From an uncultured Acidobacteriaceae bacterium (GTDB taxonomy: Bacteria; Acidobacteriota; Terriglobia; Terriglobales; Acidobacteriaceae): DNA of 64,000 bases. Location of the stretch: contig CALFMO010000069.1 in the NCBI GenBank assembly GCA_937879855.1, positions 176,835 to 240,834 on the forward strand, in the 5' to 3' direction. Below, piece after piece: positions 24,919-32,367 of the stretch. How positions within the stretch are numbered: the stretch's first letter is position 1; the number at the start of each line of letters is the position of its first letter. The notes below the pieces were generated by a model. The model saw nothing but the letters and a program-made list of their open reading frames with translations, was not told the origin of the DNA and ran no database searches. The position numbers were made by a program, and so were the translations under genes.

Positions 24919-25607
24919 TAGCCCTCGACCGCCTTGCGCAGAGCCGCTTTCGCCAGAATGCGCGTGGAATCGAGCGTAGGCAAAGGAGACGATTCGGGCG
25001 TGACTAGCAACGGAATCTCGGTGCAGCCGAGTACCACCGCATCGCAGCCTTGGTCCTTGAGCGCGCGAATGACTTCGACGTAATAGGCCAGCGATTGAGG
25101 CAGGAACTGGCCATTGACCAGTTCGTCGAAGATGATCTGGTTGATGCGCTCGCGCTGTTCCGGGCCGGGGATGCGGAGGTCGATTCCGGCCGCCTTCAGC
25201 GCTTCCGGATAGACCGGGCCCTCCATCAAATAGCGAGTCCCCAACACGGCAAGCCGTTTGAACTTTCCCCGCTGTGCTTCGCACGCGACTTCCCGCCCGA
25301 TGTGCAGCCAGGGGCGCGGCGAACGGTGTTCTATGAGATCGAATGCCTGATGGATCGTGTTGTCGGGGCAGATCAGGAAATCAGCGCCGGCGCGCGCCAG
25401 CTTCTCCGCAGAAGACAGCATCAACTCGGCCACTCCCGCCCAATCGCCGCGCTCAATGTGTTTCATATATTGCGCCAGCGACAAAGAATGCAGGGACACC
25501 TCGGGATGATCGTATGGGCCCAGCATCTTCGATCCTTCGAGCGAGATCGTGCGGTAGCAGAGCGCGGCTCCCTCAGTGCTGCAGGCGACGATGCCGATGT
25601 GTAGCAT
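24918..25607 (-). CDS. Aspartate/glutamate racemase family protein
   Basis: 229 residues of the Asp/Glu/hydantoin racemase fold, with MLHIGIVACSTEGAALCYRTI and the duplicated half ending VVLGCTEIPLLV (Cys 195). In two-cysteine racemases the first Cys comes right before an Asn-Thr pair; here that position is Asp 82 (CPDNT) and the nearest Cys is residue 80. It may therefore be a one-cysteine racemase or have another activity. It is translationally coupled to the ACT-phosphatase gene by a one-base overlap. A repeat-rich 60-bp gap separates it from the deformylase gene upstream. Confidence 0.85.
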   Translation of the reverse strand: MLHIGIVACSTEGAALCYRTISLEGSKMLGPYDHPEVSLHSLSLAQYMKHIERGDWAGVAELMLSSAEKLARAGADFLICPDNTIHQAFDLIEHRSPRPWLHIGREVACEAQRGKFKRLAVLGTRYLMEGPVYPEALKAAGIDLRIPGPEQRERINQIIFDELVNGQFLPQSLAYYVEVIRALKDQGCDAVVLGCTEIPLLVTPESSPLPTLDSTRILAKAALRKAVEG

Positions 25608-25630
25608 GCGGTGTTAGGTCGTAGGTATCA

Positions 25631-25684
25631 GGTCTTAGGAGCTGAGTCCACAGGGCCCAGACCTAGCACTTAAAACCTAAGACC
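25631..25684. repeat. Inverted repeat at the end of the deformylase gene
   Basis: Arms GGTCTTAGG (25631-25639) and CCTAAGACC (25676-25684). The right arm also encodes the last residues of the deformylase reading frame. It lies between two genes on the same strand and could act as an attenuator or be a dispersed repeat remnant. Confidence 0.6.
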
Positions 25685-26247
25685 GTCTTCGCTCTTGATT
25701 GTAGCTGGAGCCACCGCGTAGGGACTGTCGTCTCGATAGCGTTTTTCGAATTCTTCGCGGGTGCAAATGGTCTTCACATCGACGACGCGGTCGATGGCGA
25801 GGATACCGTCAAGGTGATCGATTTCGTGCTGGAGAAGTTCGGAGAGATTGCGCTCGTCGCCGGCTTTGAATTCGCGCGTTTGACCCTGCAGCGTCTGATA
25901 ACGCACCGTAACCCGGCGGTGGCGCTCGATACCTGCATGAAGATCGACAGGAAACTCAAGCAAGCGTCCCAGACAATAATTCTTTCTTCACTGGAATCGA
26001 TGATCTCCGGATTAATCAGCGGCCACGGATCTTCGCCTGGAAGTTTTAAAAAAATAACTCGCCGCAGTTCTCCGAGTTGGGGAGCGGCGATGCCACGTCC
26101 GTAGCCGGTCGCGGAGCGCCAGTGGGCTAGCGTATCCCCGAGGTCCTGGGCCAGGTCGTGGATCTCACGGGCCGTCGGGTCTGCGACCCTCGTAGCCCTT
26201 TGCCGGAGAAGCGGGTCGCCGAGTTGAAGCACCGGACGGATCGGCAT
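25670..26247 (-). pseudogene. def: Peptide deformylase, frameshifted
   Basis: Two overlapping frames together give a whole deformylase of about 192 residues. Frame one (from ATG 26247) has motif 1, GYGRGIAAPQLG, and motif 2, WDACLS, then runs out of phase. The second frame picks up with FPVDLHAGIERHRRVTVRYQTLQG and has motif 3, QHEIDHLDG. The junction is at about 25950-25954 (GGAAA on the plus strand), where one extra base would restore CLSFPVD. It is either a real inactivating deletion or a sequencing error. The enzyme removes the formyl group from new proteins and is normally essential, so a second copy elsewhere or an error should be suspected. The start is 6 bp after the adenosine deaminase stop codon. 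Confidence 0.85.
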
Positions 26248-26253
26248 GGTATG

Positions 26254-27270
26254 TCACCTGGCCGCGGCGGCGTCGAACAAGCTCAAGAGCTCGAGCTTCT
26301 TTTCCGCAGGTAGAAACGATGCTTCGAACGAGTTGCGTGCTAACTCGCGCAGATGCTCATCGGTGAATCCAAAAGTTTCCTGCGCAAGTTGGTATTCGTG
26401 CGACAGCGTGGTGCCGAACAATGCGGGATCATCGGTGTTGAGCGTAACCATGAGCCCCTGGTCAAAATAATTTTTCGCGGGATGCTCCGCGGCCGACTTG
26501 CACACTCCGGTGCGAAGGTTACTGGTAATACAGAGTTCGATCGGAATCTGCCGCTGGCCGAGTTCGTCGATCAAGTCGGCGTCCTGCGCGGCTGTCAAGC
26601 CATGGCCAATCCGCTCGGCACGCAGGTTCAGCGCACCCCAAATGGACTCCGGCGGTCCAGTCTCGCCCGCATGGGCGGTCAGCCGTAAACCATGATCGGC
26701 GGCGTAGGCGTAGACACTGCGGAAAAGTTCAGGAGGCGCTTTTACCTCGTCGCCTCCAATGCCGACTCCCACGACGTGGCGATCCCGGTAGCGCGCCGCG
26801 AGTTCAAAAACTTTCTGTGCCTCCTCAACTCCGAAGTGGCGTGTGGCGTCGAAAATCCACAGCAGCGATACGCCGAAATCGCGCGCGCCGCGAGCCCGTC
26901 CGCGCTCCAGGCCTTCGAAGATGGCGGCGAAATCCTGTTTGCGATAAAGGCAGACGCCTACCGCAACGTACACCTCCGCGTGCAGCACGTTCTCTTCTTT
27001 CAGCCGCTGCATCAAGCGGTAGGTAGCGAGTTCGTAATCGTCCGGGCCGCGCAAGTGCGCGCTGACCGCCTTGAAGGCCATGAGGAAACTCTGAAAATCG
27101 TTGTAGCCGTACAGGGCTTCAACCTCGGCGAGGCTTGCCGATTCGCCGTGAAATTTGTGCAGTTCGAGCAACGTTGCCGGTTCGACCGCACCTTCCAGAT
27201 GCAGGTGCAATTCCGCCTTGGGAAGCTGACGGATAAAAGCGTTCGGCGTGCGCACCGGCTCAGAGGTCAT
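26254..27270 (-). CDS. add: Adenosine deaminase
   Basis: 338 residues. The zinc and catalytic motifs of the family are present: AELHLHLEGAVEP (two His), LTAHAGETGPPESIWGAL (His, Glu), IGHGLTAAQD and VTLNTDDPALFGTTLSHEY (Asp pair). It converts adenosine to inosine in purine salvage. The length is standard. It sits upstream of the deformylase gene on the same strand with a 6-bp gap. The permease gene ends 61 bp upstream, so the permease, add, deformylase, racemase and phosphatase genes may be one transcription unit. Confidence 0.93.
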   Translation of the reverse strand: MTSEPVRTPNAFIRQLPKAELHLHLEGAVEPATLLELHKFHGESASLAEVEALYGYNDFQSFLMAFKAVSAHLRGPDDYELATYRLMQRLKEENVLHAEVYVAVGVCLYRKQDFAAIFEGLERGRARGARDFGVSLLWIFDATRHFGVEEAQKVFELAARYRDRHVVGVGIGGDEVKAPPELFRSVYAYAADHGLRLTAHAGETGPPESIWGALNLRAERIGHGLTAAQDADLIDELGQRQIPIELCITSNLRTGVCKSAAEHPAKNYFDQGLMVTLNTDDPALFGTTLSHEYQLAQETFGFTDEHLRELARNSFEASFLPAEKKLELLSLFDAAAAR

Positions 27271-27331
27271 CCGTTTGATTGTAGATTCTTGAAGAAGGAT
27301 TTGGAAGAAACTCCAAAACGAATCGGCCTCC

Positions 27332-28900
27332 CTATTTTCGGGCGAACTCGCTGCGGTGCCGGCTGTAGAAGAGGTAGATCAACAGGCCGAGTCCCAGCCA
27401 CACAACGAAGCGCAGCCAGGTGATGACCGTGAGGCCCGTCATCAGGCCGCCGCACAGGATGATCGAGATCAGCGGAAACCACGGCACGAGCGGCACTTTG
27501 AAAATCCGCGGGCGATCGGGCTGAGTGCGCCGCAGGATGATTACGCCCAGCGAGACCAGCACGAAGGCGAACAGAGTCCCTATGTTGGAGAGGTCCGCGG
27601 CATCGCTGATTGCGAATATGCCAGCCGGGATGCCGACCGCGAATCCGGCGATCCAAGTCGACCAGTGCGGCGTCTTGAACCGGGGGTGGATTTTCGAAAA
27701 AAACCGGGGGAAAAGCCCGTCGCGCGACATGGCATACCAGATTCGTGCTTGGCCATATTGAAAAACCAGCAGCGACGAGATCATGCCGGTAAGCGCTCCG
27801 ATCACGATGATGGAACGCGACCAGCGGCTGGCCCCCAGCACTTTCAGCGCGTAGGCCACGGGAGCGTCGGCCGCGGGTCCAGAGACGAAGGTCGTGTATT
27901 TCATCATGCCCAGCAGCACGATCGAAACACCGACGTACAAAATCGTGCAGACGATCAACGAAGCAATGATGCCAATGGGCAAGTCACGTTGCGGATTGCG
28001 CGATTCCTCCGCCGCTGTCGAAACTGAGTCGAAGCCGATGTACGTGAAGAAGACTATGGCGCCTCCCGTGACGATGCCCCCAAAACCCGATGGAGCAAAC
28101 GGCTTCCAGTTGCTCGGATTCACCAACGCGCCGCCCACCACTAGGAATGTCAAGATCGCCCCGATCTTGATGGCAACCATGACGTTGTTGGCCTCGGCGG
28201 ATTCGCGGATACCGCGAACCAGCAGGACAGTTAGGATGAAGATGATGAGGAACGCGGGAAAGTTGAAGTAAGAACCCGTCCAATGTCCCGCCTCCCAGAC
28301 CGGCGTCGACCAGCGATCGGGCAAATGCACGCCGAAAGATTCCAGTTGCGCCTTGGAGTAGGCGGCAAAGCCAATGGCCACCACCACATTGCTGACCACA
28401 TATTCAAGAATCAGGTCCCAGCCGATGATCCACGCGAAGATTTCTCCGAGCGTAGCGTAGGAGTATGTATAGGCGCTCCCAGCAATCGGAATCATCGACG
28501 CCAGTTCGGCATAGCACAGTCCTGCGAAGCTGCAGGCCAGGGCCACCAGAAAGAACGAGATTGCGATCGACGGCCCGGCCGGCGGTCGACCGTGCATCAG
28601 AATTTGCGACGTGCTGCCTCCGCGCAAAAAGTTCACGATGATGTCGAGAACTTGCGCGTGAAGAATCGACGGCACCTTGAAGTATTCTCCCGCGGCAGCC
28701 GTACCGGTCAGCACAAAGATGCCCGACCCGATTACCGCGCCGATCCCCAGAGCAGTCAGCGACCACGGGCCGAGAGTCTTCTGCAGGCGCTGCCCGGGCG
28801 TTTCTGATTCGGAAATCAGCTTGTCAATAGACTTGCAGCAGAAAAGCTGCTTGTCAGAGGTGCGGACGACTTCTGCGGGTTCCGTAGTCGGTTGTGACAA
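27332..28900 (-). CDS. APC-family amino-acid permease
   Basis: 522 residues with about 12-13 membrane helices. The first, LTALGIGAVIGSGIFVLTGTAA, has the unwound GSGIF substrate-binding motif of the APC superfamily. The stretch GFDSVSTAAEESRNPQRDLPIGI is typical of the cationic amino-acid transporter group. It carries amino acids across the inner membrane, probably with protons; the substrate is not certain. The start is TTG at 28900 with an AGGAG site 11 nt upstream. The neighbouring amino-acid-related genes (racemase, ACT-phosphatase) fit. Confidence 0.9.
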   Translation of the reverse strand: MSQPTTEPAEVVRTSDKQLFCCKSIDKLISESETPGQRLQKTLGPWSLTALGIGAVIGSGIFVLTGTAAAGEYFKVPSILHAQVLDIIVNFLRGGSTSQILMHGRPPAGPSIAISFFLVALACSFAGLCYAELASMIPIAGSAYTYSYATLGEIFAWIIGWDLILEYVVSNVVVAIGFAAYSKAQLESFGVHLPDRWSTPVWEAGHWTGSYFNFPAFLIIFILTVLLVRGIRESAEANNVMVAIKIGAILTFLVVGGALVNPSNWKPFAPSGFGGIVTGGAIVFFTYIGFDSVSTAAEESRNPQRDLPIGIIASLIVCTILYVGVSIVLLGMMKYTTFVSGPAADAPVAYALKVLGASRWSRSIIVIGALTGMISSLLVFQYGQARIWYAMSRDGLFPRFFSKIHPRFKTPHWSTWIAGFAVGIPAGIFAISDAADLSNIGTLFAFVLVSLGVIILRRTQPDRPRIFKVPLVPWFPLISIILCGGLMTGLTVITWLRFVVWLGLGLLIYLFYSRHRSEFARK

Positions 28901-28936
28901 GCGGTCGCGTTCTCCTGAAAATCCAGCCCTCTAGAC

Positions 28937-29056
28937 TTGGCATTCAGCGCTTAGCCAACGAATACTTTGTCTGCCGAAACATCGCCGGCTAAGCGCCGAA
29001 TGCCAACCGAACATGTGGGACAGCCGCCCTCGGCTGTCCGCCGAGCGCAGCTCGGC
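28937..29056. repeat. Cluster of three palindromes between genes
   Basis: An outer pair of 20-bp arms with one mismatch (28937-28956 and 28987-29006, ending in TTAGCC/GGCTAA). Then stem-loop GGACAGCCG-CCCT-CGGCTGTCC (29018-29039). Then GCCGAGC-GCA-GCTCGGC (29040-29056). They fill the spacer between the small basic protein gene and the permease gene. The middle hairpin shares the GACAGCCG element with repeats at 30389 and 43038. Confidence 0.75.
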
Positions 29057-29066
29057 GTCTGCTTGT

Positions 29067-29228
29067 CTACCTCTTCGCTTGGCCGCGAGCCAACTTCTTA
29101 ACCTTCGGCTTTTTCGATCCGCGCGGATAATCTCGGGGCTTGAGCGGCTTCTCCGCTTTGCGTTTCTTGCGTGCTACGCGTTTCGCTTTCTTGCGTTCCT
29201 CTTTGCTTAGTTTTGTAGTGTTTGCCAT
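29067..29228 (-). CDS. Small, highly basic protein of unknown function
   Basis: 53 residues starting at ATG 29228, which has an AAGGA ribosome site. The frame opens earlier, at 29303, but that part is encoded by AT-rich repeat DNA. More than a third of the residues are Lys or Arg (SKEERKKAKRVARKKRKAEKP). It probably binds nucleic acid or the ribosome. I recognise no family. The gene is flanked by repeat clusters on both sides. Confidence 0.55.
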   Translation of the reverse strand: MANTTKLSKEERKKAKRVARKKRKAEKPLKPRDYPRGSKKPKVKKLARGQAKR

Positions 29229-29245
29229 GAATCCTTTTTGATTTT

Positions 29246-29307
29246 GTAATTTGGTAATTGCGCAATTTTGTAATTCTGCTTCGAGAATTACAAAATTACT
29301 CAATTAC
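29246..29307. repeat. AT-rich dispersed repeat and inverted repeat
   Basis: Contains GTAATTTGGTAATTG (29246-29260) and AATTACTCAATTAC (29294-29307); the first recurs inverted and the second directly at 34681-34702. A perfect 14-bp inverted repeat (29264-29277 with 29284-29297) forms a stem-loop just after the helicase stop codon and could end its transcript. Confidence 0.75.
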
Positions 29308-29325
29308 AAAACTAATTGATTCTTC

Positions 29326-32076
29326 TCAGGCGCGCTCCAGCTGGGCATACTTCTCCACCAATTTCTTTAATCCGAAGCGAGGGAATTGTACCGTAATCTT
29401 GGCCTCTTCGCCTTCTCCTTCGCGCTGGTAGACCGTGCCTTCGCCATACTTAGGGTGACGCACACGCTGCCCGGGGCGGAATCCGCGCTTGCCGGTCGGC
29501 TCTTCCACTGCAGGCTTGGGGACGGTGAACTTTTTGCCTCGACTGGCAAAGAACTCGGCGATGTTCTCGATGGAGTTGTAAGGACGGACCGGGGTCGTGG
29601 GCTGCAAAGCGCGAGCGCTCCTTCGGCTATCATCTCCAGAATGCCAGGCCGTGCTTTGGTCTTCATCTTCGTACGAATAGTGAGCACTCTCAGAGTACGC
29701 TGCCGAGCTTCGCCCCGCCTGACGGCCGGGGCCCGTCCCCACATGGCTCCTTCCCACTCGGGCACTCTTGGTGCCCAGCTCTTCAATGAGCGGCGCGGGA
29801 ACCTCTTCCAAGAACCGCGACGGCACGCTGGCTTCGGGCAAGTCCGTACCATACCGGCGCCGATAAACTGCGCGCGTCAGAATGAGCTGGTCCATGGCGC
29901 GCGTCATGCCCACGTAACAAAGCCGCCGCTCCTCTTCAATGTCTTCCGGTACGAGCATGGTGCGCGAATGCGGAAAAAGTCCTTCTTCCAGACCGCTGAG
30001 AAAGATCAGAGGGAATTCCAGACCCTTGGCAGCGTGCAGGCTCATGAGCGTGATTTGAGCACGCGCGTCATAGTCGTCAGCGTCCGCGACCAGCGCGGCA
30101 TGGTCCAGAAACTCGTCGAGCGTCTCGGCACGGTCGCGCGAATCCATGGCCGCGTTGACCAGTTCGCGCAGATTTTCGATGCGCGAGAAGGCCTCAGGCG
30201 TGTCTTCGTCTTCGAGCAGTTTGATATACCCGGTGCGATCGATCAGGAACTTCAAAATGTCGGCGGTGCTTACCGTCGGAGCAGGAAATGAATCAGCTGT
30301 CGCCCCGATCTCCGGCTCCCCCGGCCGCGCATCATCGATAGCGCCAGCCTCGGCAGCGCCGCTACCAGTAGCGCCGGCGTCCCGCCGGCTGTCGTGGAGG
30401 CTCCCAGCCTCCACTGCCGAATCCGCCTTAGACGCGGCAAGCCCCGAATCCGCGGCTCCAAAGTCAAACGAGAAATTTCCAAATTCGCTCGGATCGAATG
30501 CAGTCGCATCTTCGGCTTGCGCTTCACCGGAATCCGTTGATTCCATGACGCGGGCGGCATTCGCGGGCGAGGGCGCCCGCGCTACATCGCCCTCCAACTG
30601 CTCCACGAAAGTTCCCGTCAGCATGGCCCGGGCATCTACGATCAACTGCTGGAAAGTCTGCAGCGACGCTAGCGCTCGCTGTGGCAAAAGCTGACGGCGG
30701 ATCGCCTCCCCAATCGCGCCCCACAGCGACAGTCCCGTCTCGAGCGCAACCCGTTCCAGCGTGTCGATCGTGCCTTTGCCAATACCCCGCGTCGGCGTAT
30801 TAATCACGCGCAGCAACGAAATCGAATCATCTGGATTATGGATGACCTTCAGATACGAGATCATGTCCTTGATCTCGGCCCGCTCGTAGAACGAGAATCC
30901 TCCGACCACGTGGTACTTCAAACCGTATCGCCGCATGGCTTCTTCGAACAATCGTGATTGCGAGTTCGTGCGGTAAAGCACGGCGGCGCGTGGAATTTCG
31001 CCTCGTTCGCCCGCTTCGCGGATGTAGCGTGCAATCCAGTCGGCAGCAAAGAGGGCCTCGTTCTCGCCGTCGGGCGCCTCGTAATAGCCGATCTTGGTTC
31101 CACCTTGCCTCGACGTCCAAAGGTTTTTGCCTTTGCGGCGCACATTGTTCGCCACCACCGCCGACGCAGCCTGCAGAATATTTTGTGTGGACCGGTAATT
31201 CTGCTCGAGGCGGATGATCTTCGCTTCAGGAAAATCCTGTTCAAATTCGAGAATGTTGCGAATGTCGGCGCCCCGCCAGGAATAAATCGACTGATCTTCG
31301 TCGCCCACCGCGCACACATTGTGGCGCTCCCCGGCAAGCATGCGCATGAGTTCGTACTGCGGCCGGTTCGTGTCCTGGTACTCGTCGATAAGCAAATACT
31401 GGAAACGGCGATTGTAGTAGTCTCGCACGGCCGTTGACGATTTCAGCAAGCGCACGGCCTCCAGCAGCAAATCGTCGAAGTCGAGCGCATTGGCCTTCCG
31501 CAGCTCTTTGCGATACTCCTCATATAAATGGGCAATGCGCTCGGTCTTGGGATCGGCCGATTGCAGGTAGAGTTCCTGCGGATCGAGCATGTGATTCTTC
31601 GCCCAGGAAATTCGGCCTAACACCGTGCGCGGCGTGAGTTCCTTGTCGTCAAGGCCCAGGCGCTTCATCACCCCTTTGACCACAGCCTGCTGATCGCTCT
31701 CGTCGTAGATGACAAAGTTCTTCGTGTGCCCGATCGGTGGCTGGCCGGGCGTGGCAGACGGAATCCGCATGGCCTCAATGTCACGCCGCAACATCCGCAC
31801 GCAGAACGAATGGAAGGTCGAGATTACGGGCTTGGCAATGCTCAGTCCGCCCACCAGCTTTTCAACGCGCTCGCCCATTTCCGCGGCCGCCTTGTTGGTG
31901 AACGTCATCGCCAGAATGGACTCCGGCATCACCCCTTTATGTTCGATCAAATAGGCAATGCGATAGGTGATGACGCGCGTCTTCCCACTGCCGGCCCCGG
32001 CCAGAATCAGCACCGGACCTTCCGTAGTTTCGACGGCTTCACGCTGTTGCGGGTTGAGTTGGTCGAGAAAAGACAA
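29326..32076 (-). CDS. uvrD: UvrD/PcrA superfamily 1 DNA helicase with repeat-derived insertion
   Basis: About 916 residues from the TTG at 32076, giving MSFLDQLNPQQREAVE, the usual start of the family. The frame continues to an ATG at 32328, adding 84 Arg-rich residues that look non-coding. Motifs: Walker A AGAGSGKT, motif II LIDEYQDTN, GDEDQSIYSWRGAD, LEQNYRST, TLMSLHAAKGLEF and the terminal YGEGTVYQREGEGEEAKITVQF tudor-like domain of PcrA. It unwinds DNA in repair and replication. Roughly residues 495-592 are an Ala/Asp/Ser-rich, low-complexity insert in domain 2B, encoded by tandem hairpins of the same kind as spacer repeats (30368-30414 and 30562-30581). The start codon is the least certain part. 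Confidence 0.9.
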   Translation of the reverse strand: MSFLDQLNPQQREAVETTEGPVLILAGAGSGKTRVITYRIAYLIEHKGVMPESILAMTFTNKAAAEMGERVEKLVGGLSIAKPVISTFHSFCVRMLRRDIEAMRIPSATPGQPPIGHTKNFVIYDESDQQAVVKGVMKRLGLDDKELTPRTVLGRISWAKNHMLDPQELYLQSADPKTERIAHLYEEYRKELRKANALDFDDLLLEAVRLLKSSTAVRDYYNRRFQYLLIDEYQDTNRPQYELMRMLAGERHNVCAVGDEDQSIYSWRGADIRNILEFEQDFPEAKIIRLEQNYRSTQNILQAASAVVANNVRRKGKNLWTSRQGGTKIGYYEAPDGENEALFAADWIARYIREAGERGEIPRAAVLYRTNSQSRLFEEAMRRYGLKYHVVGGFSFYERAEIKDMISYLKVIHNPDDSISLLRVINTPTRGIGKGTIDTLERVALETGLSLWGAIGEAIRRQLLPQRALASLQTFQQLIVDARAMLTGTFVEQLEGDVARAPSPANAARVMESTDSGEAQAEDATAFDPSEFGNFSFDFGAADSGLAASKADSAVEAGSLHDSRRDAGATGSGAAEAGAIDDARPGEPEIGATADSFPAPTVSTADILKFLIDRTGYIKLLEDEDTPEAFSRIENLRELVNAAMDSRDRAETLDEFLDHAALVADADDYDARAQITLMSLHAAKGLEFPLIFLSGLEEGLFPHSRTMLVPEDIEEERRLCYVGMTRAMDQLILTRAVYRRRYGTDLPEASVPSRFLEEVPAPLIEELGTKSARVGRSHVGTGPGRQAGRSSAAYSESAHYSYEDEDQSTAWHSGDDSRRSARALQPTTPVRPYNSIENIAEFFASRGKKFTVPKPAVEEPTGKRGFRPGQRVRHPKYGEGTVYQREGEGEEAKITVQFPRFGLKKLVEKYAQLERA
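30368..30414. repeat. Two tandem palindromes inside the helicase gene
   Basis: Stem-loop GCCGGCG-TCC-CGCCGGC (30373-30389), flanked by GTAGC and TGTC, then GTGGAGGCT-CCC-AGCCTCCAC (30394-30414). The first, with its flanks (30368-30393), matches the spacer at 43037-43062 in inverse orientation at 25 of 26 positions. It is thus a dispersed repeat that lies in coding sequence. Confidence 0.85.
30562..30581. repeat. Third palindrome inside the helicase gene
   Basis: CGCGGGCG-AGGG-CGCCCGCG, followed by the GCTAC flank typical of this repeat family. It marks the N-terminal side of the protein insert. Confidence 0.75.
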
Positions 32077-32367
32077 TGCGGAAGTGACTCCAAAATCCCT
32101 TCTCAATTTTACAGGGGAATAGCGCCGTGCGGGATTGCACGGCCAATTTCCGGCGGCAAATTTCCCGAAACAGAGGGCCCATGCGCGCCTCCTGCGACCT
32201 CGCGGCGCGCGAATTTTGTCCGCAAGGACAGGTTTGCAGACCGTTCTTCCCACGAAATGAGATTGGACGATGCGCTGGTATCCGGCCTCTAGTTTCGCCG
32301 GAACACGAAACTGGGGCACGGTGTCCACAGGAAAGCACGACGCGTTCGTCCCTCGGGAGGAACCTCT
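32077..32367. other. Divergent spacer between helicase and ARPP-1-like gene
   Basis: If the helicase starts at 32076, this is a 291-bp divergent regulatory region. An open frame crosses it in phase with the helicase but encodes a basic sequence unlike UvrD proteins. I see no clear promoter boxes. A ribosome site (GGGAGGA) for the rightward gene is at its right end. Confidence 0.4.

Noticed and set aside
24919..25284. N-terminal extension of the ACT-phosphatase frame
   Set aside because: It lies out of phase within the racemase gene and is Arg/Ser/Gly-rich; the GTG at 24918 gives the natural ACT start.
32079..32328. 84-residue N-terminal extension of the helicase
   Set aside because: Arg-rich, unlike UvrD/PcrA, and without support; the family start LDQLNPQQREAV is reached from the TTG at 32076.
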